DNA of 52,717 nt from Gammaproteobacteria bacterium (GTDB taxonomy: Bacteria; Pseudomonadota; Gammaproteobacteria; Steroidobacterales; Steroidobacteraceae): positions 6,455 through 59,171 of the forward strand of contig PLUE01000013.1 of the NCBI GenBank assembly GCA_003164785.1, given 5' to 3'. The notes below the pieces were generated by a model. It saw only the letters and a program-made list of their open reading frames with translations. It ran no database searches and was not told the origin of the DNA. Every line of letters starts with the position of its first letter. The first letter of the stretch is position 1. Both the position numbers and the translations under genes were made by a program. Shown here piece by piece: positions 19,279 to 26,858 of this stretch.

Positions 19279-20904
19279 CTACATGAGCGACCGATTGCGG
19301 ATGAGGTCGGACGCCTTCTCGCCGACCATGATGCAGGCCGCGTTGGTATTACCACCGGGGACAGTCGGCATGACGGACGCATCGGCAACGCGCAGGCCTT
19401 CGACCCCTCGCACGCGAAGTTGCGCATCGACAACGGAGTCAGCGCCAGCGCCCATCGAGCAGGTCCCCACGGGATGTTGCGCGGTCGTGGCTGTCGCTCG
19501 AATGAATGCATCGAGTTCCGAATCTGAATCGACCGCGGCTCCAGGAGAGATCTCTTCGCCCGTGAGGTCGCCTTGAGGCGCGGTACGATAGATCCGCCTC
19601 GCTTCACGAATGCCGCTGCGCATATCCGCGAAATCGGCGGTGTCGGCAAAGATATTCAGTGTGATGCGTGGCGCGTCGGCTGGGTTGGCGGACCTCAATT
19701 TGACCCATCCTCGGCTGCGTGGATGCAGTTGAACGACCCCAACCGCGAACACATGGGCTTTACGCTCGCAGAACCCCGGGAACCAAAGGTTCGCGTCCAT
19801 TCTGACAGGATTACACATCAATTGAATATTCGGTTGTGTAAGGTCCGGCAATGTCCTGATCACGGCATTACAACTGTTGATCTGTGTCGCAAAAGGGCCG
19901 GCTCCAAATAATGCCCAGTGCGCCGCATGCCGCAGCGCTCGGTCGAGCCGCAGCTCGTTTAGGAACGTCACAGGCTTGGTTGCAGCAAATTCAACCATGG
20001 TGTATGGATGCTCCGACAAGTTTCGGCCCACGCCCGGCAGGTCGACAACCGCCGTCAATCCTGATTCCCGCAGATGGTCGGCTGGCCCGATGCCGGATAG
20101 CATCAATAGCTGAGGTGAGTTGTAGGCTCCCCCGCAGAGGATGACCTCGGCGTCTGCGTAGCTACGACGAAGCTCGGCGCGCTGCCAGTATTCGACCCCT
20201 ACTGCTCGCATCTTCTCGATGAGTACGCGCGTTGCGAGCGCGTGCGAGTGCACGGTGAGGTTGGAGCGATGCAGCGACGGATACAGGTAGGCGCGCGAAG
20301 AGCTGGCGCGGCGTCCTTGGGGATCGACGGTCAGTTCGCCTCTTGCAAAGCCCTCCTCGTTAGGCCCGTGCAGGTCCGCGCTCACGGGATACCCGGCGGC
20401 CTGACCTGCCGCCATCAGCGGCTCGTGGAGTAGGTACGCTGTATCAATCGGCGCGACATGGATGGGGCCACCGCCACCATGAAACGGTCCTTCGCCCCTC
20501 CAGCTTGTCTCCATTCGCTTAAAATAGGGCAATACGTCCTTGTATCCCCACCCGTCGCAGCCCATGGACCGCCAGCCATCGAAGTCATGCGAATGGCCGC
20601 GCATGTAAAACATGCCATTGATGGTGGAAGAGCCTCCCCAGACCCGGCCACGGGGAACCGGCACGCATCGCCGATTAAGATTGGGTTCTGGTTCCGTCAG
20701 ATAGCCCCAATTCATGGTCGGATTGCGAATTGTATGTAGAAACGCAAGCGGCATTCGGGTCAGGGGATGAGAGTCTCTGCCCCCCGCCTCGATCAAGAGC
20801 ACTTTGCACCCCGGATCCTCGGTTAGCCGATTCGCAAGCACGCAGCCGGCAGAACCAGCTCCCACGATGATAAAATCAAAACCGGCGTCTGATTTGATGG
20901 GCAT
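19279..20904 (-). CDS. GMC-family FAD oxidoreductase, copy 2
   Basis: 541 residues with GAGSAGCVLANRLTEDPGC at the N-terminus, GGSSTINGMFYMRGHSHDFDGW as signature 1, GGAYNSPQLLMLSGIGPADHL as signature 2, the active-site TAQHPVGTCSMG and PGGNTNAACIMVGEKASDLI at the end. It matches copy 1 along nearly the whole length, including the WRGEGP(F/Y)HGGGG insertion, so the pair arose by duplication and may have diverged in substrate. It is first in a unit with the P450 and is divergent from the MarR pair; the shared 119-base gap contains the palindromic operator. Confidence 0.93.
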   Translation of the reverse strand: MPIKSDAGFDFIIVGAGSAGCVLANRLTEDPGCKVLLIEAGGRDSHPLTRMPLAFLHTIRNPTMNWGYLTEPEPNLNRRCVPVPRGRVWGGSSTINGMFYMRGHSHDFDGWRSMGCDGWGYKDVLPYFKRMETSWRGEGPFHGGGGPIHVAPIDTAYLLHEPLMAAGQAAGYPVSADLHGPNEEGFARGELTVDPQGRRASSSRAYLYPSLHRSNLTVHSHALATRVLIEKMRAVGVEYWQRAELRRSYADAEVILCGGAYNSPQLLMLSGIGPADHLRESGLTAVVDLPGVGRNLSEHPYTMVEFAATKPVTFLNELRLDRALRHAAHWALFGAGPFATQINSCNAVIRTLPDLTQPNIQLMCNPVRMDANLWFPGFCERKAHVFAVGVVQLHPRSRGWVKLRSANPADAPRITLNIFADTADFADMRSGIREARRIYRTAPQGDLTGEEISPGAAVDSDSELDAFIRATATTAQHPVGTCSMGAGADSVVDAQLRVRGVEGLRVADASVMPTVPGGNTNAACIMVGEKASDLIRNRSLM

Positions 20905-20932
20905 GGATCACCAATATTGCGCCATCAACTTA

Positions 20933-20950
20933 GGGTTGACAAGTCAACCC
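20933..20950. promoter_or_regulatory. Perfect palindrome, probable MarR operator
   Basis: GGGTTGAC, AA, GTCAACCC: two perfect 8-base arms with a 2-base centre, in the 119-base gap between the second GMC gene and the first MarR gene. MarR dimers typically bind 16-20-base palindromes in the divergent promoter they control. Both transcripts start next to it, so it probably represses the GMC-P450 unit and the regulator itself. Binding is inferred. Confidence 0.65.
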
Positions 20951-21023
20951 ATAAACGCCGGTTAGAATTGGAAATTAGAGTCTCGTCGACAGACGGGATT
21001 ACATAGTAGGATTCAGGACGACC

Positions 21024-21578
21024 ATGACGCGCAGTAAAGCTGACGAATCTCCCGAGAAACGCGCTTCTATGGGTTCACCGATCGACCTTGACCGGTACGT
21101 ACCCTCGTTCATCACGTCGATTGCGAACAAATGGTCCAGAAGCTCCTCCGAGCTTTACCGTCGCGAGTACGACCTCGGCATGGTGGAGTGGCGATTAATG
21201 GTGCTTCTGGCCATCGAACCTTGGATCCAGGCGAGCCGCGTGGACGCTGTGGTCGGTATGGACAAGGCGGCCGTCAGCCGGAGCGTTCCCATCCTCGAGG
21301 CGCGTGGCCTGCTTCAAACCCGTCCGAACGAGGTCGACTCGCGGCGACGCGAGATGGCTCTGACGCCGGCCGGTCGTAAACTGCACCACGAGATTGCTTC
21401 ATTGGCGCTGGCCCGCGAGGAAAAAGTGCTGGCGAAACTCAACGCCGAGGAACGCGGGGCGTTGTTGAGCTACTTACGGCGCATGCTGGAGGGCTTAAGC
21501 AGCCTTGAAGAAGAGTCGGTGGTCGATGTGCCGCCGGCGCGGAAAGCCTCGCGGGCTGCTCGCCATGCCAAAAAATAG
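21024..21578 (+). CDS. MarR-family transcriptional regulator 1
   Basis: 184 residues with the winged-helix layout of MarR: N-terminal dimer helix, VEWRLMVLLAIEPWIQASRVDAVVGMDKAAVSRSVPILEARGLLQTRPNEVDSRRREMALTPAGRKL in separate parts (recognition helix near KAAVSRSVPILEA, wing at DSRRREMALT). MarR proteins usually repress degradation or efflux genes until a phenolic or aromatic ligand releases them. It overlaps the second MarR gene by 14 bases, so the two are co-expressed and may form heterodimers. The neighbouring palindrome supports autoregulation. Confidence 0.9.
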   Translation: MTRSKADESPEKRASMGSPIDLDRYVPSFITSIANKWSRSSSELYRREYDLGMVEWRLMVLLAIEPWIQASRVDAVVGMDKAAVSRSVPILEARGLLQTRPNEVDSRRREMALTPAGRKLHHEIASLALAREEKVLAKLNAEERGALLSYLRRMLEGLSSLEEESVVDVPPARKASRAARHAKK

Positions 21579-22107
21579 CAGCCGAAAGCCCAACGCAGGC
21601 AAGCTAATCCAAGCGGCCGGCGATTTCAGCCTCGATCGGAGCATTGGCGCGCATATCAAGCGCGCCAATCGCGCCATGTCGCGTAGCTTGCAACTCAAAT
21701 TACTACCCTCCGGAATTCCGATCGGGATGTGGTACTTCTTGCGGGCGCTTTGGGAAGAAGACGGACTGAGTCAGCGTGAAATCAGCCAGCGCGTCGGCGC
21801 GACAGCGGCCACGGCGACTGAACAATTGCGAAATATGGAACTGCGACGGCTGATCGTCCGACAGGCCAGTAAGGCGGACCGTCGCAAGGTACATTTTTTT
21901 CTGACAGACGACGGCCGGGGGCTCAAAGTGAAGCTGTTGAAGTATCCCATCGAGGTCGAAAAGGCGGCGCTTGCCGACCTGAGCGTGGGTGAAGTGGCGT
22001 TCCTACGCTTAGTCCTCAAACGGATCGGCGATAACCTGTCGCGCTTCGATGTCGATGAACTTGCCGAATTGAATCCTGATCTCATCGCGCCGGAGGAATT
22101 AGGCTGA
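21565..22107 (+). CDS. MarR-family transcriptional regulator 2
   Basis: 180 residues, again a winged helix: WYFLRALWEEDGLSQREISQ, the recognition helix ATAATATEQLRNMELRRLI and a wing with DRRKVHFFLTDDGRGL. It belongs to the MarR group but is distant from its neighbour. The ATG at 21565 lies inside the 3' end of MarR 1 (14-base overlap), typical of translational coupling; an earlier in-frame ATG at 21505 would add 20 Arg-rich residues. Two MarR genes in tandem are unusual; one may sense the substrate and the other a pathway intermediate. Confidence 0.88.
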   Translation: MPKNSSRKPNAGKLIQAAGDFSLDRSIGAHIKRANRAMSRSLQLKLLPSGIPIGMWYFLRALWEEDGLSQREISQRVGATAATATEQLRNMELRRLIVRQASKADRRKVHFFLTDDGRGLKVKLLKYPIEVEKAALADLSVGEVAFLRLVLKRIGDNLSRFDVDELAELNPDLIAPEELG

Positions 22108-22112
22108 TCGTT

Positions 22113-23594
22113 TCATAAAAGCCGAATGTGAATATTCTTCTCCTGACTGAATTCGAATAACTCACCAATTGACTCCTCCCGGCCGATACCCGATTGCTTG
22201 TAGCCACCGAACGGCGCACCGATAAAGTGCTTACCCACCTCATTGACCCACACGAATCCCGCCTCGACCTGCTGAGCCGTGCGGTGGGCAAGTACCAAAT
22301 CCTGAGTCCAGATCGCACACGTCAGGCCATAAATTGGGCGGTTAACCTCCTCCATTAGGGAGTCATAATCTCGCCATTTTAGAATCGAAAGCACCGGCCC
22401 GAAAATTTCCTCACGCGCAATTGTCATGTCGGGTGTCACATCGGCGAAAACCGTGGGTTCCACGAAGTTCCCGCCGGCAAGCGAGGCTTCTGACGGAACG
22501 TTGCCACCGTACAACAGCGTGGCGCCCTCCGCTTTTGCGCCGTCAATGTACTGCAAGACGCGTCGGTGCTGCACCTTGCTGATGATCGCGCCCATCGTGG
22601 TATCCAAATGGGTCGGAATACCGGGCCTGTAGCGCGCGATCTTGCTTTGCACATGATCGAGAGTCTGGCGGTATATGTCCTCATGAACAAACGCGCGGCT
22701 AGTCGAGCCGCAGGACTGGCCACACCAACCGAAATTCATGCCCGCAATGATGGCGTCGGCGATGCGTTCCGGGGCGACATCGGGAAATGCGATTAACGCG
22801 TTCTTGCCTCCCAACTCCAGCAATACCGACCGTACGGACTCCGCACCCGACCTGATAACCGCCCGCCCCGCCGCGACGCTTCCAACCAACGCAACCTTCG
22901 CAATTCCCGGGTGCGCCGCGAGATGCATTGACGCATCGCGTTCTGCCGGCAAGACATTAAATACGCCAGGGGGAAATAGCGGACCGATGAGTTCGGCCAG
23001 TCTCAGCGACGATAATGGCGCCTGCTCGGGGGGCTTGACGATAACGGCGTTGCCCGCGGCCAAGATGGCCGCCGACTTGCCGGCACAAAACATTAACGGA
23101 TGGTTGAAGGGAATGATTCTCGCGACAACGCCCATGGGCTCACGCACGGTGAAATTAACGCTATCTGGCCCCATGGGAATCGATGACCCTTTGATCTCGG
23201 TCACGAGCCCAGCAAAGAAGTCGATCTGTTTGGCGGCCGCTGTAGCATCGCCGAGCATCTCGCTCACCGGATTGCCGCTGTCCGCCGCGTCCAGCATGGC
23301 GAGTTCCCGGCCATGGCGACGGATAATGTCGGCCGCCGCCCGCAGGATGGCGCCCCGCTCCAGCGGTGCAATGCGCTTCCAAATCGCAAAACCCGCTCGG
23401 GCGCTCGCTACAGCCGAGTCCATGTCACGCGAGGAAGCCGCCGCGACTTCGGTCAGAACCTCGCCCGTTCCTGGGTTATGCGACGTCAATCTCAGGCCAT
23501 CCAGGGATTCATGCCAAGCACCTCCATAAAAGAGCCCGCGATGCTCCGGAAGGATCGGGCTCTCAGCGACAATTGGATGCTCGGCCATAGCCAT
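22113..23594 (-). CDS. NAD(P)-dependent aldehyde dehydrogenase
   Basis: 493 residues from the ATG at 23594. The ALDH fold is complete: Rossmann part with IPFNHPLMF and VIVKPPEQAP, the general base Glu in LLELGGKNALIAF, and the nucleophile Cys in FGWCGQSCGSTSRAF. It oxidises an aldehyde to the acid; beside a carotenoid-cleavage-type dioxygenase that would yield an aromatic aldehyde, the natural guess is vanillin-like or benzaldehyde-type substrates. A longer frame to 23714 has no family match. It converges with the MarR pair (5-base gap) and is divergent from the dioxygenase gene, sharing its promoter region. Confidence 0.93.
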   Translation of the reverse strand: MAMAEHPIVAESPILPEHRGLFYGGAWHESLDGLRLTSHNPGTGEVLTEVAAASSRDMDSAVASARAGFAIWKRIAPLERGAILRAAADIIRRHGRELAMLDAADSGNPVSEMLGDATAAAKQIDFFAGLVTEIKGSSIPMGPDSVNFTVREPMGVVARIIPFNHPLMFCAGKSAAILAAGNAVIVKPPEQAPLSSLRLAELIGPLFPPGVFNVLPAERDASMHLAAHPGIAKVALVGSVAAGRAVIRSGAESVRSVLLELGGKNALIAFPDVAPERIADAIIAGMNFGWCGQSCGSTSRAFVHEDIYRQTLDHVQSKIARYRPGIPTHLDTTMGAIISKVQHRRVLQYIDGAKAEGATLLYGGNVPSEASLAGGNFVEPTVFADVTPDMTIAREEIFGPVLSILKWRDYDSLMEEVNRPIYGLTCAIWTQDLVLAHRTAQQVEAGFVWVNEVGKHFIGAPFGGYKQSGIGREESIGELFEFSQEKNIHIRLL

Positions 23595-23735
23595 TAACCC
23601 TTTGGAAGCGAATGATCCTACTTGAACTACGTCCCTTGTCGGGCCGTGGCCCGCGTACAATGCTCTCGCGGGAATTTGAAAGTCAATAGCAGCCAAGTGC
23701 TTGCGATCGCACACGTGCGGTGTGCGTTTGCCGAA

Positions 23736-23764
23736 TTGACAGTAAGATCAACGCGGCGTACTTT
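23736..23764 (+). promoter_or_regulatory. Candidate promoter of the dioxygenase operon
   Basis: TTGACA (23736-23741) and TACTTT (23759-23764) with a 17-base spacer, about 88 bases before the ATG of the carotenoid-oxygenase-like gene. TCAAC follows the -35 box, so the region also carries a TTGAC...TCAA half-site pair like those near the MarR genes. Confidence 0.4.
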
Positions 23765-23851
23765 ATTCGTACGGGACCTAACTATTTTTCGTCCACGGTG
23801 GCTGCTTCCGTCGGCCTTCGACGAATGCTGCAGTCACGAGAGAGATGTCAG

Positions 23852-25318
23852 ATGCGCACTCCCTTTCCAGCAACCGCTACATTCACGGGATTCAATGAGC
23901 CGCGCCGCATTGAAGCGGAGGTATTCGACCTCGATGTCGAGGGAGCCATTCCGAAAGACCTCGCTGGGACCTTTTATCGGTGTGGGCCAGACCCACGCTT
24001 CGCACCCCGTGCCGGCGATGACATCAATATCAATGGCGATGGGATGGTCACGATGTTCCGATTCGAGGGTGGTTCTGTTGACTTTAAAAGCCGCTACGTA
24101 CGGACGGAAAAATACCAGCTGGAAACGGCGGCGCGGCGCGCCTTGTTCGGCGTCTACCGCAATCCTTATACCGACGATCCCTCAGTCGCGGGGAAGGATC
24201 GCACCACGGCGAATACCAACGTGGTGTTCCATGCCAACCGGTTGCTTGCACTCAAGGAAGATGGGCTCCCCTACGAACTGGATCCTCATACGCTGGAAAC
24301 CCGCGGCCGATTTGATTACGGCGGAAAGCTGAAAAGCGTTACGCACACGGCGCACCCGAAAATCGATCCGACGACCGGCGAGCTGATCTCATTCGGCTAC
24401 GAAGCAGCCGGGCTTGCGACCCTCGACATGTCTCTGCAGCACGTCGATGCTGGCGGTCAGCTCATACGTGAAGAGTTTTTCGTCGCTCCCTACTGTAGCT
24501 TCCAACACGATTTCGCTGTTAGTCGCGATCACATCGTCTTCCTGCTCATGCCCACCACCGCGGATGATGCGCGCATGCGCGCCGGCGGCGCGCACTGGGC
24601 GTTCGAAACCACGCGCGATGTCCAGATCGGTATCATGCGCCGTGATGCCAGCGTGAACGACATTCGCTGGTATCGCGCACCGGCGCAAGGAATCGGCCAC
24701 GTCCTCAATGCATCGAGTGACGGAGACCGGGTAAGCGTCGATTTGTTCATCAGCGAGCGCAATCAATTCCCTTTCATTGCGAATTCGGATGGTGCGCCGT
24801 TCGATCGTGAAAAAGGCACGCCGCGGCTCACGCGCTGGAGCTTCGATCTGGGATCGAAGAGCGAGGCGTTCGACGCGAAGACACTGTATCCCGATTTTAT
24901 GGAGATGCCCGCGCTCGATGCGCGCTACGCGATGCAGAATTGCCGGTATGGATTTTGCACCTTGGTTGACCGTACCAAACCCGTCGACGTCTCAGGAACT
25001 ATCGGCCTTGGCTGGAATACCATAGCAAGAGTGAACCTGCAAACCGGCGCACTGGATCGGTTTTATGTCGGTGAAAAGACCACCGCACAAGAACCGCTAT
25101 TTGTGCCGCGCAGCGCAGACTCTCCGGAAGGCGACGGCTATTTATTGGTAGTCGTGACCCGCTTCGCCGGCGAGATGAGGAGCGAGATTCTGGTCTTGGA
25201 CGCCGAGCACATCGAAGAAGGGCCGATCGCCAAAGTGCGCATACCATTTCGAATCCGTGGTGCCATTCATGGAAACTGGGTGTCGAACGTTGTGCTCCAA
25301 GCGGCCGCGAACAGCTGA
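23852..25318 (+). CDS. Carotenoid-cleavage-family dioxygenase (isoeugenol monooxygenase / lignostilbene type)
   Basis: 488 residues, seven-bladed propeller family that cleaves a C=C double bond with non-heme Fe(II) held by four His. The His motifs are visible in order: THTAHPKIDP, FQHDFAVSRDH, GHVLNASSDGD and AIHGNWV near the C-terminus. The stretch GVYRNPYTDDPSVAGKDRT, then KEDGLPYELDPHTLETRGRFDY, resembles my recollection of isoeugenol monooxygenase and lignostilbene dioxygenases more than of apocarotenoid enzymes. Such enzymes split phenylpropenes or stilbenes to aromatic aldehydes. The ATG at 23852 is chosen over 23720, which adds 44 unrelated residues. First of a three-gene operon; the aldehyde dehydrogenase is divergent. 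Confidence 0.9.
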   Translation: MRTPFPATATFTGFNEPRRIEAEVFDLDVEGAIPKDLAGTFYRCGPDPRFAPRAGDDININGDGMVTMFRFEGGSVDFKSRYVRTEKYQLETAARRALFGVYRNPYTDDPSVAGKDRTTANTNVVFHANRLLALKEDGLPYELDPHTLETRGRFDYGGKLKSVTHTAHPKIDPTTGELISFGYEAAGLATLDMSLQHVDAGGQLIREEFFVAPYCSFQHDFAVSRDHIVFLLMPTTADDARMRAGGAHWAFETTRDVQIGIMRRDASVNDIRWYRAPAQGIGHVLNASSDGDRVSVDLFISERNQFPFIANSDGAPFDREKGTPRLTRWSFDLGSKSEAFDAKTLYPDFMEMPALDARYAMQNCRYGFCTLVDRTKPVDVSGTIGLGWNTIARVNLQTGALDRFYVGEKTTAQEPLFVPRSADSPEGDGYLLVVVTRFAGEMRSEILVLDAEHIEEGPIAKVRIPFRIRGAIHGNWVSNVVLQAAANS

Positions 25319-25352
25319 TAAAACCAACGAAGCTTACGGGGGAGTCGTTACC

Positions 25353-25853
25353 ATGGTTGATTTAAGTCCGGACTTGAAGTCGAGGCGGCTGCCTGACCTC
25401 ACGCCCCAGTTTGAATACTGCTTCGAAACTCGAGTCGTGACGGGAGATGTGCTGCGAATGCAGTACGGCGCCGGCGAACGCCTTATGGTCCAAATTGCCG
25501 GGGGTGACATTTCCGGGCCCAAACTGCGCGGGATCATCATACCCGGCGGGGTCGAATGGCCGACCTATCGACCTGACGGGGTCGGCATGGTCGACGCTCG
25601 CTATACCTTCAAGTCTCACGACGGCGTTTACATCAACATTCGCAATGTCGGTTATCGTCGAGCTTCCCCGGAAATCATGAAGCGATTAAATGCGCTCGAC
25701 GAGTTCGTTGATCCATCCGAGTATTACATCCGTACCACGCCGATCTTTGAGGCACCACCCGGCCCGTATGGATGGATGGCCGATTATTGCTTTGTCGGCA
25801 TCGGTGAGCGCCAGCGTGAGTGCCTGTTCATGCGCTATTACATGATTACATGA
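25353..25853 (+). CDS. DUF3237 family protein
   Basis: 166 residues with the DUF3237 pattern: LTPQFEYCFETRV, GERLMVQIAGGDISGPKLRG, then PGGVEWPTYRPDGVGMVDARYTF, HDGVYINIRNVGYR and YYIRTTPIFEAPPGPYGWM. These beta-rich proteins are often found in aromatic or steroid catabolic operons; no reaction is established to my knowledge. GGGGGAG lies about 9 bases before the ATG. Its TGA overlaps the next gene's ATG as ATGA, so the two products are translationally coupled and probably act together, perhaps as hydratase/esterase-like partner. Confidence 0.88.
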   Translation: MVDLSPDLKSRRLPDLTPQFEYCFETRVVTGDVLRMQYGAGERLMVQIAGGDISGPKLRGIIIPGGVEWPTYRPDGVGMVDARYTFKSHDGVYINIRNVGYRRASPEIMKRLNALDEFVDPSEYYIRTTPIFEAPPGPYGWMADYCFVGIGERQRECLFMRYYMIT

Positions 25854-26839
25854 GCCTGCCGCTGTCCATTGCGATCGGGGACTACGACCGCGTACGCCCC
25901 CTATTCGACGGCGAAGTGAGAATTGACGGTGTAGAGCCCGTGTTCCTGAAACTTGAGCCCGAGGAAATATTTTTTCGTGCATTTCGTCAGAGCGCCTTTG
26001 ATGTGTGTGAACTCTCGCTGAGTAGTTTTACCATGCAGACTGCGCGCGGTGATGCATCCTACGTTGGCGTACCGGTATTTCCATCACGCGCATTCCGTCA
26101 TACCGCGATATACATTCGCACCGATCGCGGAATCACCGGCCCTGAGGACCTCCGTGGCCGCCGCATCGGCATTCCCGAATACCAACTCACAGCCACAGTT
26201 TGGGCTCGTTCCATTCTGGAAGATGATTACGGAGTCAAACCGTCCGAGATCATGTGGGTCCAGGGAGGCCAGGAGGAGCCAGGCCGTATTGAGAAGGCTG
26301 CCTTGCATTTGCCGCCCGAAATCCGGATCGAAGCCGCCCCGGACGGTGCCACGCTCTCCAACATGCTGGCATCAGGCGACATTGACGGACTGGTGGCGCC
26401 AAGATCCCCATCCTGTTTCGACCGCGGAGTTGCCCACGTCGACTGGTTGTTTCCAGATCCGACCGCGGCCGCTTCAGATTGGTACCGGCGGACGGGTATC
26501 TTTCCCATCATGCATGTGCTCGGTGTTCGCGCAGAACTTGCAAGGCAACACCGTTGGCTGCCGGTCGCATTGCTTAAAGCTTTCGAACGGGCCAAAGCTC
26601 TTACCATGAGCAGAATCGGCAATCCTGCTGCCCCCAAAGTGACACTGCCTTTTCTGGATGAAACCGTGCGCTCCGTCAGACGCCTGATGGGCGCAGACTA
26701 TTGGCCATACGGGCTCGAGCGAAATCGGGTGACCCTCGAAGCTTTTCTCGATGCGCATCACCGTCAGGGGCTTTCATCACGGCGTCTAACCCCGGAGGAA
26801 CTGTTCCATCCTTCCGTTTTGGAAACTTTCAAAGTTTAA
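25850..26839 (+). CDS. 4,5-dihydroxyphthalate decarboxylase-like protein
   Basis: 329 residues of the periplasmic-binding-protein fold without a signal peptide, as in phthalate-pathway decarboxylases (Pht5). The family's opening is clear: IAIGDYDRVRPLFDGEVRIDGV, EEIFFRAFRQSAFDVCELSLSSF, then VFPSRAFRHTAIYI and DLRGRRIGIPEYQLTATVWAR. The real substrate may be another catechol-type acid, since no phthalate dioxygenase is present. The start overlaps the DUF3237 stop (ATGA). It would remove a carboxyl group late in the pathway; this role is inferred from family and operon. It is convergent with the hybrid kinase, 19 bases apart. Confidence 0.85.
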   Translation: MSLPLSIAIGDYDRVRPLFDGEVRIDGVEPVFLKLEPEEIFFRAFRQSAFDVCELSLSSFTMQTARGDASYVGVPVFPSRAFRHTAIYIRTDRGITGPEDLRGRRIGIPEYQLTATVWARSILEDDYGVKPSEIMWVQGGQEEPGRIEKAALHLPPEIRIEAAPDGATLSNMLASGDIDGLVAPRSPSCFDRGVAHVDWLFPDPTAAASDWYRRTGIFPIMHVLGVRAELARQHRWLPVALLKAFERAKALTMSRIGNPAAPKVTLPFLDETVRSVRRLMGADYWPYGLERNRVTLEAFLDAHHRQGLSSRRLTPEELFHPSVLETFKV

Positions 26840-26858
26840 TTTCTATTGGCGCTTTGCA

